A stretch of 64,000 bases of DNA, taken from Bacillota bacterium. GTDB taxonomy: Bacteria > Bacillota > SHA-98 > Ch115 > JABLXJ01. A program made the position numbers and the translations under genes. The DNA lies in assembly GCA_013178125.1 (NCBI GenBank), contig JABLXJ010000011.1, positions 20,163 through 84,162 on the forward strand. Direction: 5' to 3'. Under the pieces are notes generated by a model. That model ran no database searches. It was given only the letters and a program-made list of their open reading frames with translations, and was not told where the DNA came from. Shown piece after piece: positions 17,950 to 26,088 of the stretch (positions within the stretch are counted from its first letter, which is position 1; each line of letters starts with the position of its first letter).

Positions 17950-20430
17950 ATGTCGATGAAAATGAGCGACAGTGCGGGACCTAAGGCTCATACTTTACGT
18001 ATGGTCGGAAATGCCCACATTGACCCTGTCTGGCTCTGGCAGTGGCCTGAAGGGCTCGAGTCGGCTCGTTCCACTTTCAAATCTGCCCTCGATAGGATGG
18101 AGGAGACTCCAGAATTCATTTTCACTTGCAGTTCTGCCGTAGTCTATCAATGGATTGAAAAGACAGACCCTGCGCTTTTTGAGCGCATCAAGGAGGCTGT
18201 TGAGTCTGGTAAATGGTGTATAGTGGGTGGCTGGTGGATAGAACCGGATTGCAACATTCCTTCAGGGGAGTCCTTCGCCCGCCAAAGCTTATATGGTCAG
18301 AGATATTTCAAAGAGAAATTCGGAGTAATGGCCAGGGCAGGATATAATATCGACTCATTTGGCCATAATGGCATGCTGCCACAAATCCTGAAAAAGAGCG
18401 GCATGGACTATTATGTATTCATGCGACCCATGTCCCATGAGAAAGCTCTGCCTCCATTATTCTGGTGGGAAAGCGATGACGGTTCAAGGGTTCTCACCTA
18501 TCGTATCCCGATAGCCTATAACTCAGAGGATGGGCACCTAGGGAAGAGAGTGGAGAGATTTCTTGAAGAGGTCCAGCCCCTCTGGCCAGATATGATGATC
18601 TTTTATGGGGTTGGAAACCATGGGGGTGGGCCGACGAAGGAGGCAATCACCAGCATCATTGAGATGAATGCTGATCCCAATATGCCCAGGCTTGAATTCA
18701 GTAATCCTGATCGTTTCTTCCAAGAGGTTGAGAAGCAGGAATTAAACTTGCCGGTGGTTCATGGTGAGCTTCAACATCATGCGAGCGGGTGTTACTCGGT
18801 GATGTCAGAGATAAAGCGTAATAATCGCAAGGCCGAAAACACCCTCCTTGTTGCTGAGAAATTCTCCGTAATCGCAGATATCCTTGTGGGAAGAAAGTAC
18901 CCCAGGGGCGCATTCACCCAGGCATGGCATGACCTCCTCTTTAATCAATTTCATGATATCATGGGTGGGACATGCATACCGGAGGCCTATGAAGATGCCA
19001 GAAACCTCCACGGTCGTTGCCTGCAAGTGGGTACAGAGGAACTAACCTTCTCAACCCAGGCTATTGCAAGCAGGATTGATACCTCCGGGGTTGACCCCGT
19101 TCTGATAGTATTCAACCCCCATTCCTGGAGAGTGAAAGTACCCATAGAGTTCCGGCCGTCTCTGGATGGTCTCGAGGATGACGATGGTAAGTCTGTGCTC
19201 CATCAGAAAGTGAAGAACCTAAATATTATAACGCAGAGGGAGAGGAGTGCGGCGGTTGTCGAGGTGCCTCCCTTGGGTTACCAGGTCTATCGTAACAGTA
19301 AGAAGGCCCTTTCGCGAGATGAGGTCGAAGCTCGCGGGACCTTGAGTGCTACCGCGACTACACTGGAAAATAGGTGGCTCAGGCTCGATATCGAATCTCG
19401 GACGGGATATATCAGCGAGCTTTTTGATAAGGTCAATGGAATACGGGTTTTCTCAGATCGCAGTGCGGTTCCTGTCGTAATAGATGACCCTAGCGACACC
19501 TGGAGTCATGGGGTTTTTGAGTTCAAGGATGAATGTGCAAGGTTCACAGACGCCCGCGTGAGTCTTATGGAGAGCGGTCCGGTAAGGGCCCGCCTCCGTG
19601 TAGAGAGCAGATACAATAATTCAAACATATGCCAGGATTTCATCCTCCACAGAGAGCTTGCCTATGTGGAATCCCGGGTGACCGTGGACTGGCGTGAGAG
19701 TTATAAGATGTTGAAGTTGAGGTTTGCAGTTAATGTGGAGGAGCCTGAGGTAACTTATGAGATACCCTTTGGACACATAGTGAGGCCTGCCAATGGAGAG
19801 GAGGAGCCCGGACAAAATTGGGTGGATGTGACAGGACAAGCTACGACCACATATGGAGAGCGCATCCGGTACGGCGTGAGCCTGCTCAATGATTGTAAAT
19901 ACAGCTACGATGTTAGGAACGCAGAGATAGGGTTCACAATCCTCCGGAGTCCTTCTTATGCTGATCACCAGACCAATGGGGACCTGCCGGGAGTGACCTA
20001 TCAGAGTATCGATAATGGGATTCAAACGTTTAAATATCTAATTCTACCTCACAGGGATACCTGGCGTGAGGCAGGAACCGTGCATCTGGGCTGGGAACTC
20101 AACCAACCGCCAGTTTGGATTGTTGAATCCAACCATAGTGGGTATCTTCCGGAGAGAATGTCGTTTATTGAAATTAGCCCGGGCAATATCTTGCTTTCCG
20201 CGTTAAAAAAACATGAGGATTCGGAAGATCTTATAGTGAGGGTTTATGAGGCGGAGGGAGAGGCCACCGTTGCTACAATCAAGCTGCCATTTCTTGACCG
20301 TGAGTGGAGTGCAAAACTTGGGCCCTGCGAGATAAAGACTTTTAGAATCTCCAGAGACAAGACGATGCCGGTATGTGAAGTAGATTTGCTGGAACGATCG
20401 TGTCACGAGCGGAACGGGGGTTCCCAGTAG
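17950..20430 (+). CDS. Alpha-mannosidase, glycoside hydrolase family 38
   Basis: 826-residue GH38 retaining alpha-mannosidase. The zinc and catalytic residues are all visible: H23 and D25 in NAHIDPVWLW, nucleophile D135 in YNIDSFGHNGMLPQIL, and H335 in NQFHDIMGGTCI. The usual C-terminal beta-sandwich domains follow (LENRWLRLDIESRTGYI and beyond). No signal peptide, so it should cleave imported mannosides in the cytoplasm. Length is normal for bacterial GH38. It follows the cluster B importer and URO-D pair and precedes a ketol-isomerase-like gene and a kinase, which gives a complete intracellular route from mannoside to phosphorylated sugar. Confidence 0.95.
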   Translation: MSMKMSDSAGPKAHTLRMVGNAHIDPVWLWQWPEGLESARSTFKSALDRMEETPEFIFTCSSAVVYQWIEKTDPALFERIKEAVESGKWCIVGGWWIEPDCNIPSGESFARQSLYGQRYFKEKFGVMARAGYNIDSFGHNGMLPQILKKSGMDYYVFMRPMSHEKALPPLFWWESDDGSRVLTYRIPIAYNSEDGHLGKRVERFLEEVQPLWPDMMIFYGVGNHGGGPTKEAITSIIEMNADPNMPRLEFSNPDRFFQEVEKQELNLPVVHGELQHHASGCYSVMSEIKRNNRKAENTLLVAEKFSVIADILVGRKYPRGAFTQAWHDLLFNQFHDIMGGTCIPEAYEDARNLHGRCLQVGTEELTFSTQAIASRIDTSGVDPVLIVFNPHSWRVKVPIEFRPSLDGLEDDDGKSVLHQKVKNLNIITQRERSAAVVEVPPLGYQVYRNSKKALSRDEVEARGTLSATATTLENRWLRLDIESRTGYISELFDKVNGIRVFSDRSAVPVVIDDPSDTWSHGVFEFKDECARFTDARVSLMESGPVRARLRVESRYNNSNICQDFILHRELAYVESRVTVDWRESYKMLKLRFAVNVEEPEVTYEIPFGHIVRPANGEEEPGQNWVDVTGQATTTYGERIRYGVSLLNDCKYSYDVRNAEIGFTILRSPSYADHQTNGDLPGVTYQSIDNGIQTFKYLILPHRDTWREAGTVHLGWELNQPPVWIVESNHSGYLPERMSFIEISPGNILLSALKKHEDSEDLIVRVYEAEGEATVATIKLPFLDREWSAKLGPCEIKTFRISRDKTMPVCEVDLLERSCHERNGGSQ

Positions 20431-20485
20431 GTGTGAATTTGTTAGGGAGAGGCGTAACGACAGCTTCATACCCTTGGGAGGCGGA

Positions 20486-22261
20486 ATGACTTTATCGCAA
20501 CCAATTATCTACAACGATAAACCAAAAGTCGGTGTAGTGACGTTCACAGATCCAAGGGCAGGGAATACGAGCCTGGCCCGGGAGCGCGAGGTATTCAACG
20601 CTCGGAAGCACTTTGAGCTCGTAAAACTACTTAAGGAGAACGGGTTTGAGGTAATAGACCCGATAGCCTATATGTCGTCCCAGGGCGCCGGAAATCACCC
20701 CGGCGAAGATGGGGAGGGAAGTGCCAGTGCTGGGAGTGCCAGCATCAATAATAGAAGCATCCACGACGGAGGCCTCACTGAAAGCTTAGGAACTAGCTTT
20801 GGGATAGGCTCCCCCCGTGATATCGAGCCTTGCGCCCGCATCCTGAAGCAAGCCGGCGCGGAATGCCTGATCATGGGTTGCTGGGTTTGGACCGACTCCA
20901 TGCTCCCGGTCTACCTGCAGCGCGAGATGAATCTCCCCACGCTTCTGTACGCCGAGAGGGACCCGTCGAGGCCCGATGCGGGTGTGACGTGCCTGGCCGC
21001 TGTAGGTTGCTCGCTTTGGGAGGAGGCGCCCAACCGGCACGCTATTACCCACAGGCGCCTGCGCGATGATAGGGATGGTGTTATCAGGTGGGTGCGAGGC
21101 GTCTCAGCCTATCAGAAACTCAGGCGCAGCACATTGCTCCTCTGGGGCGGCTCGTGCGCGCTCCGTATGGAGCACCTGCTGGACGATATCCCGCGTTTGA
21201 AGTCCTTCCTGATCGGTGAGGTTCTAACCGAGGACCAGTACATGCTCGTTAAGAGGGCGGACCGCATCCTCGCCCGGGAGCCGGGGAGGGTTGATAGCTT
21301 CTTGAAGTGGCTCGAGACGGGCGGGGCGAAGATCGTGTATGATCCTGTGATGGTGACCCGCGAATCACTTTCTAAACAGGTTGCCTTGTACCTTGCTGCC
21401 CGCGACAGGTTGAAGGAACTCGAGGATGAAAGGATAATTGGAGTGTCAATCAAATGCCAGCCGGAGCTTTCCTGCGAATACGGGGCGACGGCGTGCTTCC
21501 TGCCGGCATTCCTGCCGTTCGGGGTTGATGCGGAGGGCCCCCGGGATGTCATCGCCACGGTATGCGAGGGTGATATCAAAGGACTTATTTCATCTGTATT
21601 ATTACAAAAGGTTGCCAGTAACGGGATTGACGCGGGAGATGGAGCCTGGGACGAGAGCTCTCGGGGAGTGATGTCAGGTTCAATTGGTGGTACACTTGGT
21701 TGTAGAGTTTGTGACAGGCTTAGCCGCGTGGTCGGTGGCGAAGTGCCAGCGCTTTTCGGTGATTTCAACGATTATGCGCCAGGGTACATCGTGATCTCCA
21801 ACTGCGGCGCTTCGTCTGTGTATTATGCGGCGAATTCGGCAAGGCCTGAGGATGTGCTCGGACGCCTTACGATCTCGGCGCAGTGCCAGGGGGTTGCGGG
21901 CGCGGCCATTGGCTACTTCGCCCCCGAGGCCAGAGTAACGGTGGCTCGCCTGTCGCGCGTCAACGGGCGGTATTTCCTGCAGCTTGGCGTTGGCCGTAGC
22001 GTGCGCATGCCCGATGAGGCCGTCCGCGAGGTCGCCTGGGGCAGGAGCTGGCCCAGGATGGCGGTGGACCTCGGCATCCGGACCGAGCTCCTGCTCGACG
22101 TCGCCAGCGGAAACCATTTCTCGATAATCCCTGGCGATTATTCACAGGAAGTGATACATGCATGTCGCGAGGCGGGCATACCTGTCATGCGAATCGACAG
22201 GGGGGAGGAGTTGGTGAAGGGCAGGGAGTTTGTCGAGAGTCTTGAATATCGAAATCCTTGA
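20486..22261 (+). CDS. L-fucose/L-arabinose isomerase-like sugar isomerase
   Basis: 591-residue protein of the FucI/AraA superfamily, metal-dependent aldose-ketose isomerases. Family signatures are IKCQPELSCEYGATACFLPA, CEGDIKGLISSVLLQ with acidic metal ligands, and a C-terminal GNHFSIIPGDY with the conserved His. ATG 20486 is used; the frame is open from TTG 20474. Residues 64-109 are an in-frame Gly/Ser-rich stretch (GEDGEGSASAGSAS) not expected in the family, probably a surface loop. It sits between the GH38 mannosidase and an FGGY kinase, suggesting isomerisation of a released (possibly demethylated) sugar before phosphorylation. Confidence 0.85.
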   Translation: MTLSQPIIYNDKPKVGVVTFTDPRAGNTSLAREREVFNARKHFELVKLLKENGFEVIDPIAYMSSQGAGNHPGEDGEGSASAGSASINNRSIHDGGLTESLGTSFGIGSPRDIEPCARILKQAGAECLIMGCWVWTDSMLPVYLQREMNLPTLLYAERDPSRPDAGVTCLAAVGCSLWEEAPNRHAITHRRLRDDRDGVIRWVRGVSAYQKLRRSTLLLWGGSCALRMEHLLDDIPRLKSFLIGEVLTEDQYMLVKRADRILAREPGRVDSFLKWLETGGAKIVYDPVMVTRESLSKQVALYLAARDRLKELEDERIIGVSIKCQPELSCEYGATACFLPAFLPFGVDAEGPRDVIATVCEGDIKGLISSVLLQKVASNGIDAGDGAWDESSRGVMSGSIGGTLGCRVCDRLSRVVGGEVPALFGDFNDYAPGYIVISNCGASSVYYAANSARPEDVLGRLTISAQCQGVAGAAIGYFAPEARVTVARLSRVNGRYFLQLGVGRSVRMPDEAVREVAWGRSWPRMAVDLGIRTELLLDVASGNHFSIIPGDYSQEVIHACREAGIPVMRIDRGEELVKGREFVESLEYRNP

Positions 22262-22499
22262 ATCTGGTCACGTCTGTGTCCACCATGCCAAGGCGCTATG
22301 TCAAGGCGTCAAGGGTCAAGGCGTGTGGTTCGTCATGCTTGATCCCCGGCTTTTGTCACGATTGATCCCCTGATCCAGAAGGATATCATTAGCCGCGCGG
22401 AGAATGAATTATGAATTAAGTCAATATACGAAAGTTCGCCGGACTTTTTCAGCCAGTATCAGCCAGTAATTGAGGCAATGATGCAAAATGCCAGGATAG

Positions 22500-24146
22500 A
22501 TGGATGGGGGATCGAAGGAGATGCAGTATCTACTGGGTATCGATCTTGGAACATCGAGCGTGCGATCCATTCTAATAGATACGGATGGTAATATTCTCGG
22601 CCTCGCGGGTGAGGAATATCCCATATTGATCCCGAAGCCGGACTATGCCGAGCAGGACCCTGGAGCCTGGTGGGATGCGACGAAGCGGACCATCGGGCGG
22701 GTGCTGGCCAAATCAGGCATTGACCCGCGGAATATAAAGGGGATCGGGCTATCAGGCCAGATGCACGGCACGGTGTTTGTTGATGAAGCCGGCCATCCCC
22801 TGAGGCCGGCTATCATCTGGCCAGATAAGAGGAGCGCGCGTGAATGCCGGGAGCTCAATGAGAGGGTTGGCGTCGAGCGGCTTTATGAGATTGCGGGCCT
22901 GCCTACGGCCACGGGCTTCATGGCCCCTTCGGTCTTCTGGGTCAAGCGTAACGAGCCGGATGTCACCAGGAGGGCCTCGAAGGTCCTCCTGCCCAAGGAT
23001 TACATTCGCTTGAAGCTCACGGGGAAGATGGCAACGGACGTGACCGATGCCACGGGCACGCTCTTCCTGGACATCACGAAGAGGGCGTGGTCAGCGGAGG
23101 TTATGGCGGCGGTTGGTGTCGCGCCAGATATCCTACCGGACCTCCTCGAAGCGTCCGATGTTGCAGGCGAGGTGACGCCGCAGGCGGCCGGCGAGACGGG
23201 GCTTGCGTCCGGGACCCCTGTTATCGCGGGCGGCGCGGATCAGGCCATGGGCGCCATTGGTAGCGGGGTCGTGCGTGATGGCATCGCCGCCTCGACGATC
23301 GGGACAGGAGGGCAGCTGATCACGTGTATATCCAGGCCCATCCTCGACCCGAAGCGGCGGGTGCATACCTTGTGCCACGCCGTCCCGGGGAAGTGGATCT
23401 TGATGGGCGCGATGCTGGCGGCGGGGCTCTCGCTGCGCTGGTTCAGGGATAACCTCGGGCAGCTGGAAAAGCTCTCAGGTGGCTTCAGCGGCGCTGATCC
23501 ATATGAGATCGTGTCGAGGGAAGCGGAGAAGGTCCCTGCGGGCTCCGACGGCCTGGTGTTCCTGCCTTATCTATCAGGCGAGCGCACGCCCCACATGGAC
23601 CCGCGAGCCCGCGGCGTCTTCATTGGGCTTACGCTCCAGCATGGCAGGGGACACATGATCCGCGCCATCATGGAGGGCGTGAGCTTCGCCATGAGGGAAT
23701 CATTGGACATATTCAAGGAGCTCGGCGTATCTGTCGACACGATGCTCTGCTCGGGCGGAGGGGCCAGGAGCCCGGTTTGGCGGCAGATACAGGCGGATAT
23801 CTATGAGATGCCTGTTATCACGGTTAGCAATGAAGAACATTCATCCTATGGGTGCGCCCTTCTTGCGGGGGTCGGAGTTGGCATATACCGTGATGTCGAT
23901 GAGGCGTGCAGGGGAAGGGTACGATACACGGGAATGACGCAACCCCAGACGCAATCCCGCGAGGCATGCCCTGGCGATCGCCTCTTTGGTGCTTTTGGTG
24001 CTGGTGAGGCCGGCGGGGATAGGGCCGGGAACAACGAGGCAGGGGAGGCAAACGCTGAAGTAGCTGGCCGGTACCGGATGTTGTTTGAGGTATATAAATC
24101 GCTTTATCCGCGGTTGAAGGATGTGTTCCATAAGCTCGGGAGCTAG
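22500..24146 (+). CDS. Xylulokinase-like FGGY carbohydrate kinase
   Basis: 548-residue ATP-dependent sugar kinase. N-terminal GIDLGTSSVRSILIDTDG binds phosphate, GLSGQMHGTVFVDEAG and IIWPDKRSARE are XylB-like substrate-side motifs, and TIGTGGQL plus CSGGGARSPVWRQIQADI form the second half. ATG 22500 has a weak AGGA upstream. ATG 22521 gives the most family-like start, but its GGAG is directly adjacent, so the start is uncertain. Before the final helix there is an in-frame low-complexity insertion (about 23935-24063; GAGEAGGDRAGNNEAGEANA). Expected product is a ketose phosphate from the upstream isomerase. Not necessarily D-xylulose specific. Confidence 0.9.
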   Translation: MDGGSKEMQYLLGIDLGTSSVRSILIDTDGNILGLAGEEYPILIPKPDYAEQDPGAWWDATKRTIGRVLAKSGIDPRNIKGIGLSGQMHGTVFVDEAGHPLRPAIIWPDKRSARECRELNERVGVERLYEIAGLPTATGFMAPSVFWVKRNEPDVTRRASKVLLPKDYIRLKLTGKMATDVTDATGTLFLDITKRAWSAEVMAAVGVAPDILPDLLEASDVAGEVTPQAAGETGLASGTPVIAGGADQAMGAIGSGVVRDGIAASTIGTGGQLITCISRPILDPKRRVHTLCHAVPGKWILMGAMLAAGLSLRWFRDNLGQLEKLSGGFSGADPYEIVSREAEKVPAGSDGLVFLPYLSGERTPHMDPRARGVFIGLTLQHGRGHMIRAIMEGVSFAMRESLDIFKELGVSVDTMLCSGGGARSPVWRQIQADIYEMPVITVSNEEHSSYGCALLAGVGVGIYRDVDEACRGRVRYTGMTQPQTQSREACPGDRLFGAFGAGEAGGDRAGNNEAGEANAEVAGRYRMLFEVYKSLYPRLKDVFHKLGS

Positions 24147-24283
24147 TGATTAATATCTAATGATTGAGTGACCGAACCAATAACAATAACCGAGCCGGGT
24201 AGGCGGCCTATTTTCGGTCAGGCCCTTAGGTATGGCATTAGGTATGACAAACTAAGTGTGAGTTCGAAAATTATCGCCGTTTT

Positions 24284-24407
24284 CCCTGGGGTTGCCAGTG
24301 TTGCGTTCCGGGGACGGCGCGCTTGCGGCGCGCCTCCGTTGAAATTTGGCGCGAGGGCATTGCCAAATTTCAAAGGCCCCGTCACGCAAGCACTGGCAAC
24401 CCCAGGG
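24284..24407 (+). repeat. Palindromic element with outer stem and two inner hairpins
   Basis: The ends CCCTGGGGTTGCCAGTG (24284-24300) and CACTGGCAACCCCAGGG (24391-24407) are exact inverted repeats, and pairing continues inward through TTGCGT and CGGGG with small mismatches. Inside are two further hairpins: GGCGCGC-TTGCG-GCGCGCC, and TTGAAATTTGGC pairing with GCCAAATTTCAA. The whole would fold as a long stem topped by two arms. It could be a REP/MITE-type mobile repeat or a structured RNA. I saw no second copy in this window. Confidence 0.65.
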
Positions 24408-24562
24408 ACGTGCTGGTAAACTGGCAGAAATTAAGGAACCTATACTTAGTATTAGCAGGGGTTTTGGCCTCAGCGGCCGGGGCGTTTATGGCTAATTCGT
24501 TAGATTTTTTACCTTGCTAAGAAGGAATTAAGGAATCTAGGGAGAATATTAATGTATATGAA

Positions 24563-24586
24563 GCAATCGATTGCGCAAACGATTGC
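24563..24586 (+). promoter_or_regulatory. Candidate LacI-type operator
   Basis: GCAATCG, ten bases, CGATTGC, with TTGCGCAA in the centre: a 24-bp palindromic site of the sort bound by RbsR/PurR-like LacI proteins. It lies upstream of the RbsB-type importer operon that ends with a LacI gene at 28860, its most likely ligand. Confidence 0.55.
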
Positions 24587-24903
24587 TAATCTTCGGGTCT
24601 TCGGGCCCCCCCTCGGGTCTTTTGGTCTTTCTTTTTTCTCCTCTTCCTAGCCTAGTTTGTCCAGTTATTCCCAGAGGCATTTTCATCCTCTGTGGCGCCG
24701 CATCGCGGCATGAATGACTTCTCCTTTAACGATCCCAACTGGCGTTGGGGAGGTGAATATAAGAAAGATGGCTAGGATAGATACGAGACATGGAGGTGGT
24801 AGGTATAGCGAAGGACAAAGTCAGGATCAAGGCTTAAGGTTAGGGTTGAAGCTGAGACTCAGATTGAGGTAGGAGAGATTTACAATTCAAGGAGGCGGGG
24901 TCG

Positions 24904-25878
24904 ATGAGAAACTTCAATAAGATTCTGCGTGTGGTTTGCCTGTTGGCTCTGGCATTGGTCATGTGCGTGACGCTTATCACAATGGGCGGGAGCGCAGCCT
25001 CAAAGAAGCTTGTCGTTGGATATGCAACCAAGTCCGCCACAAACCAGGGTTGGATATTAATCAATAACGGCGCGAAACAAGCGGCGAAGGACCTGGGGGT
25101 CGATTTGATTATGCTTGGGCCCCCAAAGGAGAACGATATCGCGGGACAGCTTGCGGTCGTTGAGGACCTAATCAACAGGAAGGTTGATGCTTTGGCTATA
25201 GCGCCCTGCGATTCAACGGGAATAGCCCCGGCTGTGGAGAAGGCGAATCGCCTCGGCATCCCGGTTGTGGCGGTAGACACAGCGATTTATGGCGCCAAGG
25301 TTACCAGTTTTGTTGCTACTGACAATCTCAAGGCGGCGGCATCAGCCGCTAAGTGGGTCGGCGAGAAGCTCGGTGGCAAGGGCAATATCGTGATGATAAA
25401 TGGCATGATCGCCCAGCAAACGGGGAAGGATCGCCGGGATGGCTTCTATAACTATATCAAGGAACATTATCCAAATATGAAAATCGTCGCAGAAGTCCCG
25501 GCCGAGTGGCAAACCGAGAAGGCCTTGAGCGGCATGGAGGATGCCCTACGGGCTAACGACCAGATCGATGCTGTATTCTGCGCGTGGGATGGCGGCACGA
25601 TCGGCGCGCTGCAGGCGCTTGAAGCTGCAAAGAGAAAGAGCAAGACACTACTGGTCGGCTTTGACGCCGCCCCCGATGCCCTCAAGGCGATGAGACAGGG
25701 CAAGGTGGACGCGGATATTGCCCAGTTCCTCTTCAAGATCGGGTATGAGGGGATCGCCACGGCTGTCAAGGCCGCCCGCGGCGAGAAGGTCCCGGAGCGG
25801 GTCGATACGGGGTCGATGGTTGTTACGCCTGAGAATCTCGAGAAGTTCATAAAGGATAACCATATCCCGGTGCGTTAG
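24904..25878 (+). CDS. Sugar-binding protein, RbsB type (periplasmic binding protein type 1)
   Basis: 324-residue ribose/galactose-type binding protein. It has a Sec signal peptide (VVCLLALALVMCVTLITMGG) without a proper lipobox, then VGYATKSATNQGWILINNGA, LINRKVDALAIAPCDSTGI and FCAWDGGTIGALQALEAAKR. Unlike the four MalE-type binding proteins in this window, it belongs to the high-affinity monosaccharide class served by a dedicated double ATPase. ATG 24904 has GGAGGCGGGG before it. Partners are the ATPase at 26089 and the permease at 27710. The cargo is probably a pentose or deoxyhexose, judging from the isomerase and kinases either side. Confidence 0.93.
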   Translation: MRNFNKILRVVCLLALALVMCVTLITMGGSAASKKLVVGYATKSATNQGWILINNGAKQAAKDLGVDLIMLGPPKENDIAGQLAVVEDLINRKVDALAIAPCDSTGIAPAVEKANRLGIPVVAVDTAIYGAKVTSFVATDNLKAAASAAKWVGEKLGGKGNIVMINGMIAQQTGKDRRDGFYNYIKEHYPNMKIVAEVPAEWQTEKALSGMEDALRANDQIDAVFCAWDGGTIGALQALEAAKRKSKTLLVGFDAAPDALKAMRQGKVDADIAQFLFKIGYEGIATAVKAARGEKVPERVDTGSMVVTPENLEKFIKDNHIPVR

Positions 25879-25941
25879 ACTTGCTAGAGCATTTTCTAGA
25901 TCGAGAATTATCGTTTTGAAGCGAGATCGGTTAGCTGCGGC

Positions 25942-25983
25942 GGGCGAGGTCGGGCCGCGATTGGTCGACGTCTGGCCTCGCCC
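25942..25983 (+). terminator. GC-rich hairpin after the RbsB-type gene
   Basis: GGGCGAGG (25942-25949) and CCTCGCCC (25976-25983) pair perfectly over 8 bp, 64 bases after the binding-protein stop and before the ATPase gene. No T run follows. The placement is the same as the hairpins after the other binding-protein genes. Confidence 0.45.
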
Positions 25984-26088
25984 ACCAGAGCGAAGCATTC
26001 ATTTTAGTGGCAAGATCGACTACGTGGTGTAGTTGCGCGCGTAGCTATGCTATGTGGTATAGCCAGGTAGCTGGGTGGTGAGTTAGGC

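Larger units (their letters stand above)
24147..24903 (+). other. Long intergenic leader of the RbsB-type operon
   Basis: 757 bases without a convincing gene. It holds a three-stem palindromic element (24284-24407), a LacI-type operator (24563-24586), a C/T-rich run (24593-24650), and two small hairpins (CAGAGG..CCTCTG near 24672-24690 and GCCGC-ATC-GCGGC near 24698-24710). Frames inside it are short and lie on the palindrome. A GGAGG box precedes the ATG at 24904. Confidence 0.5.

Noticed and set aside
22429..22447. AAAGTTCGCCGGACTTT inverted repeat before the xylulokinase gene as operator
   Set aside because: Short, with a mismatch, and no matching regulator nearby; too weak to list.
24168..24419. 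83-codon frame over the palindromic element
   Set aside because: Its second half is simply translation of the inverted repeat, with no family features and no ribosome site.
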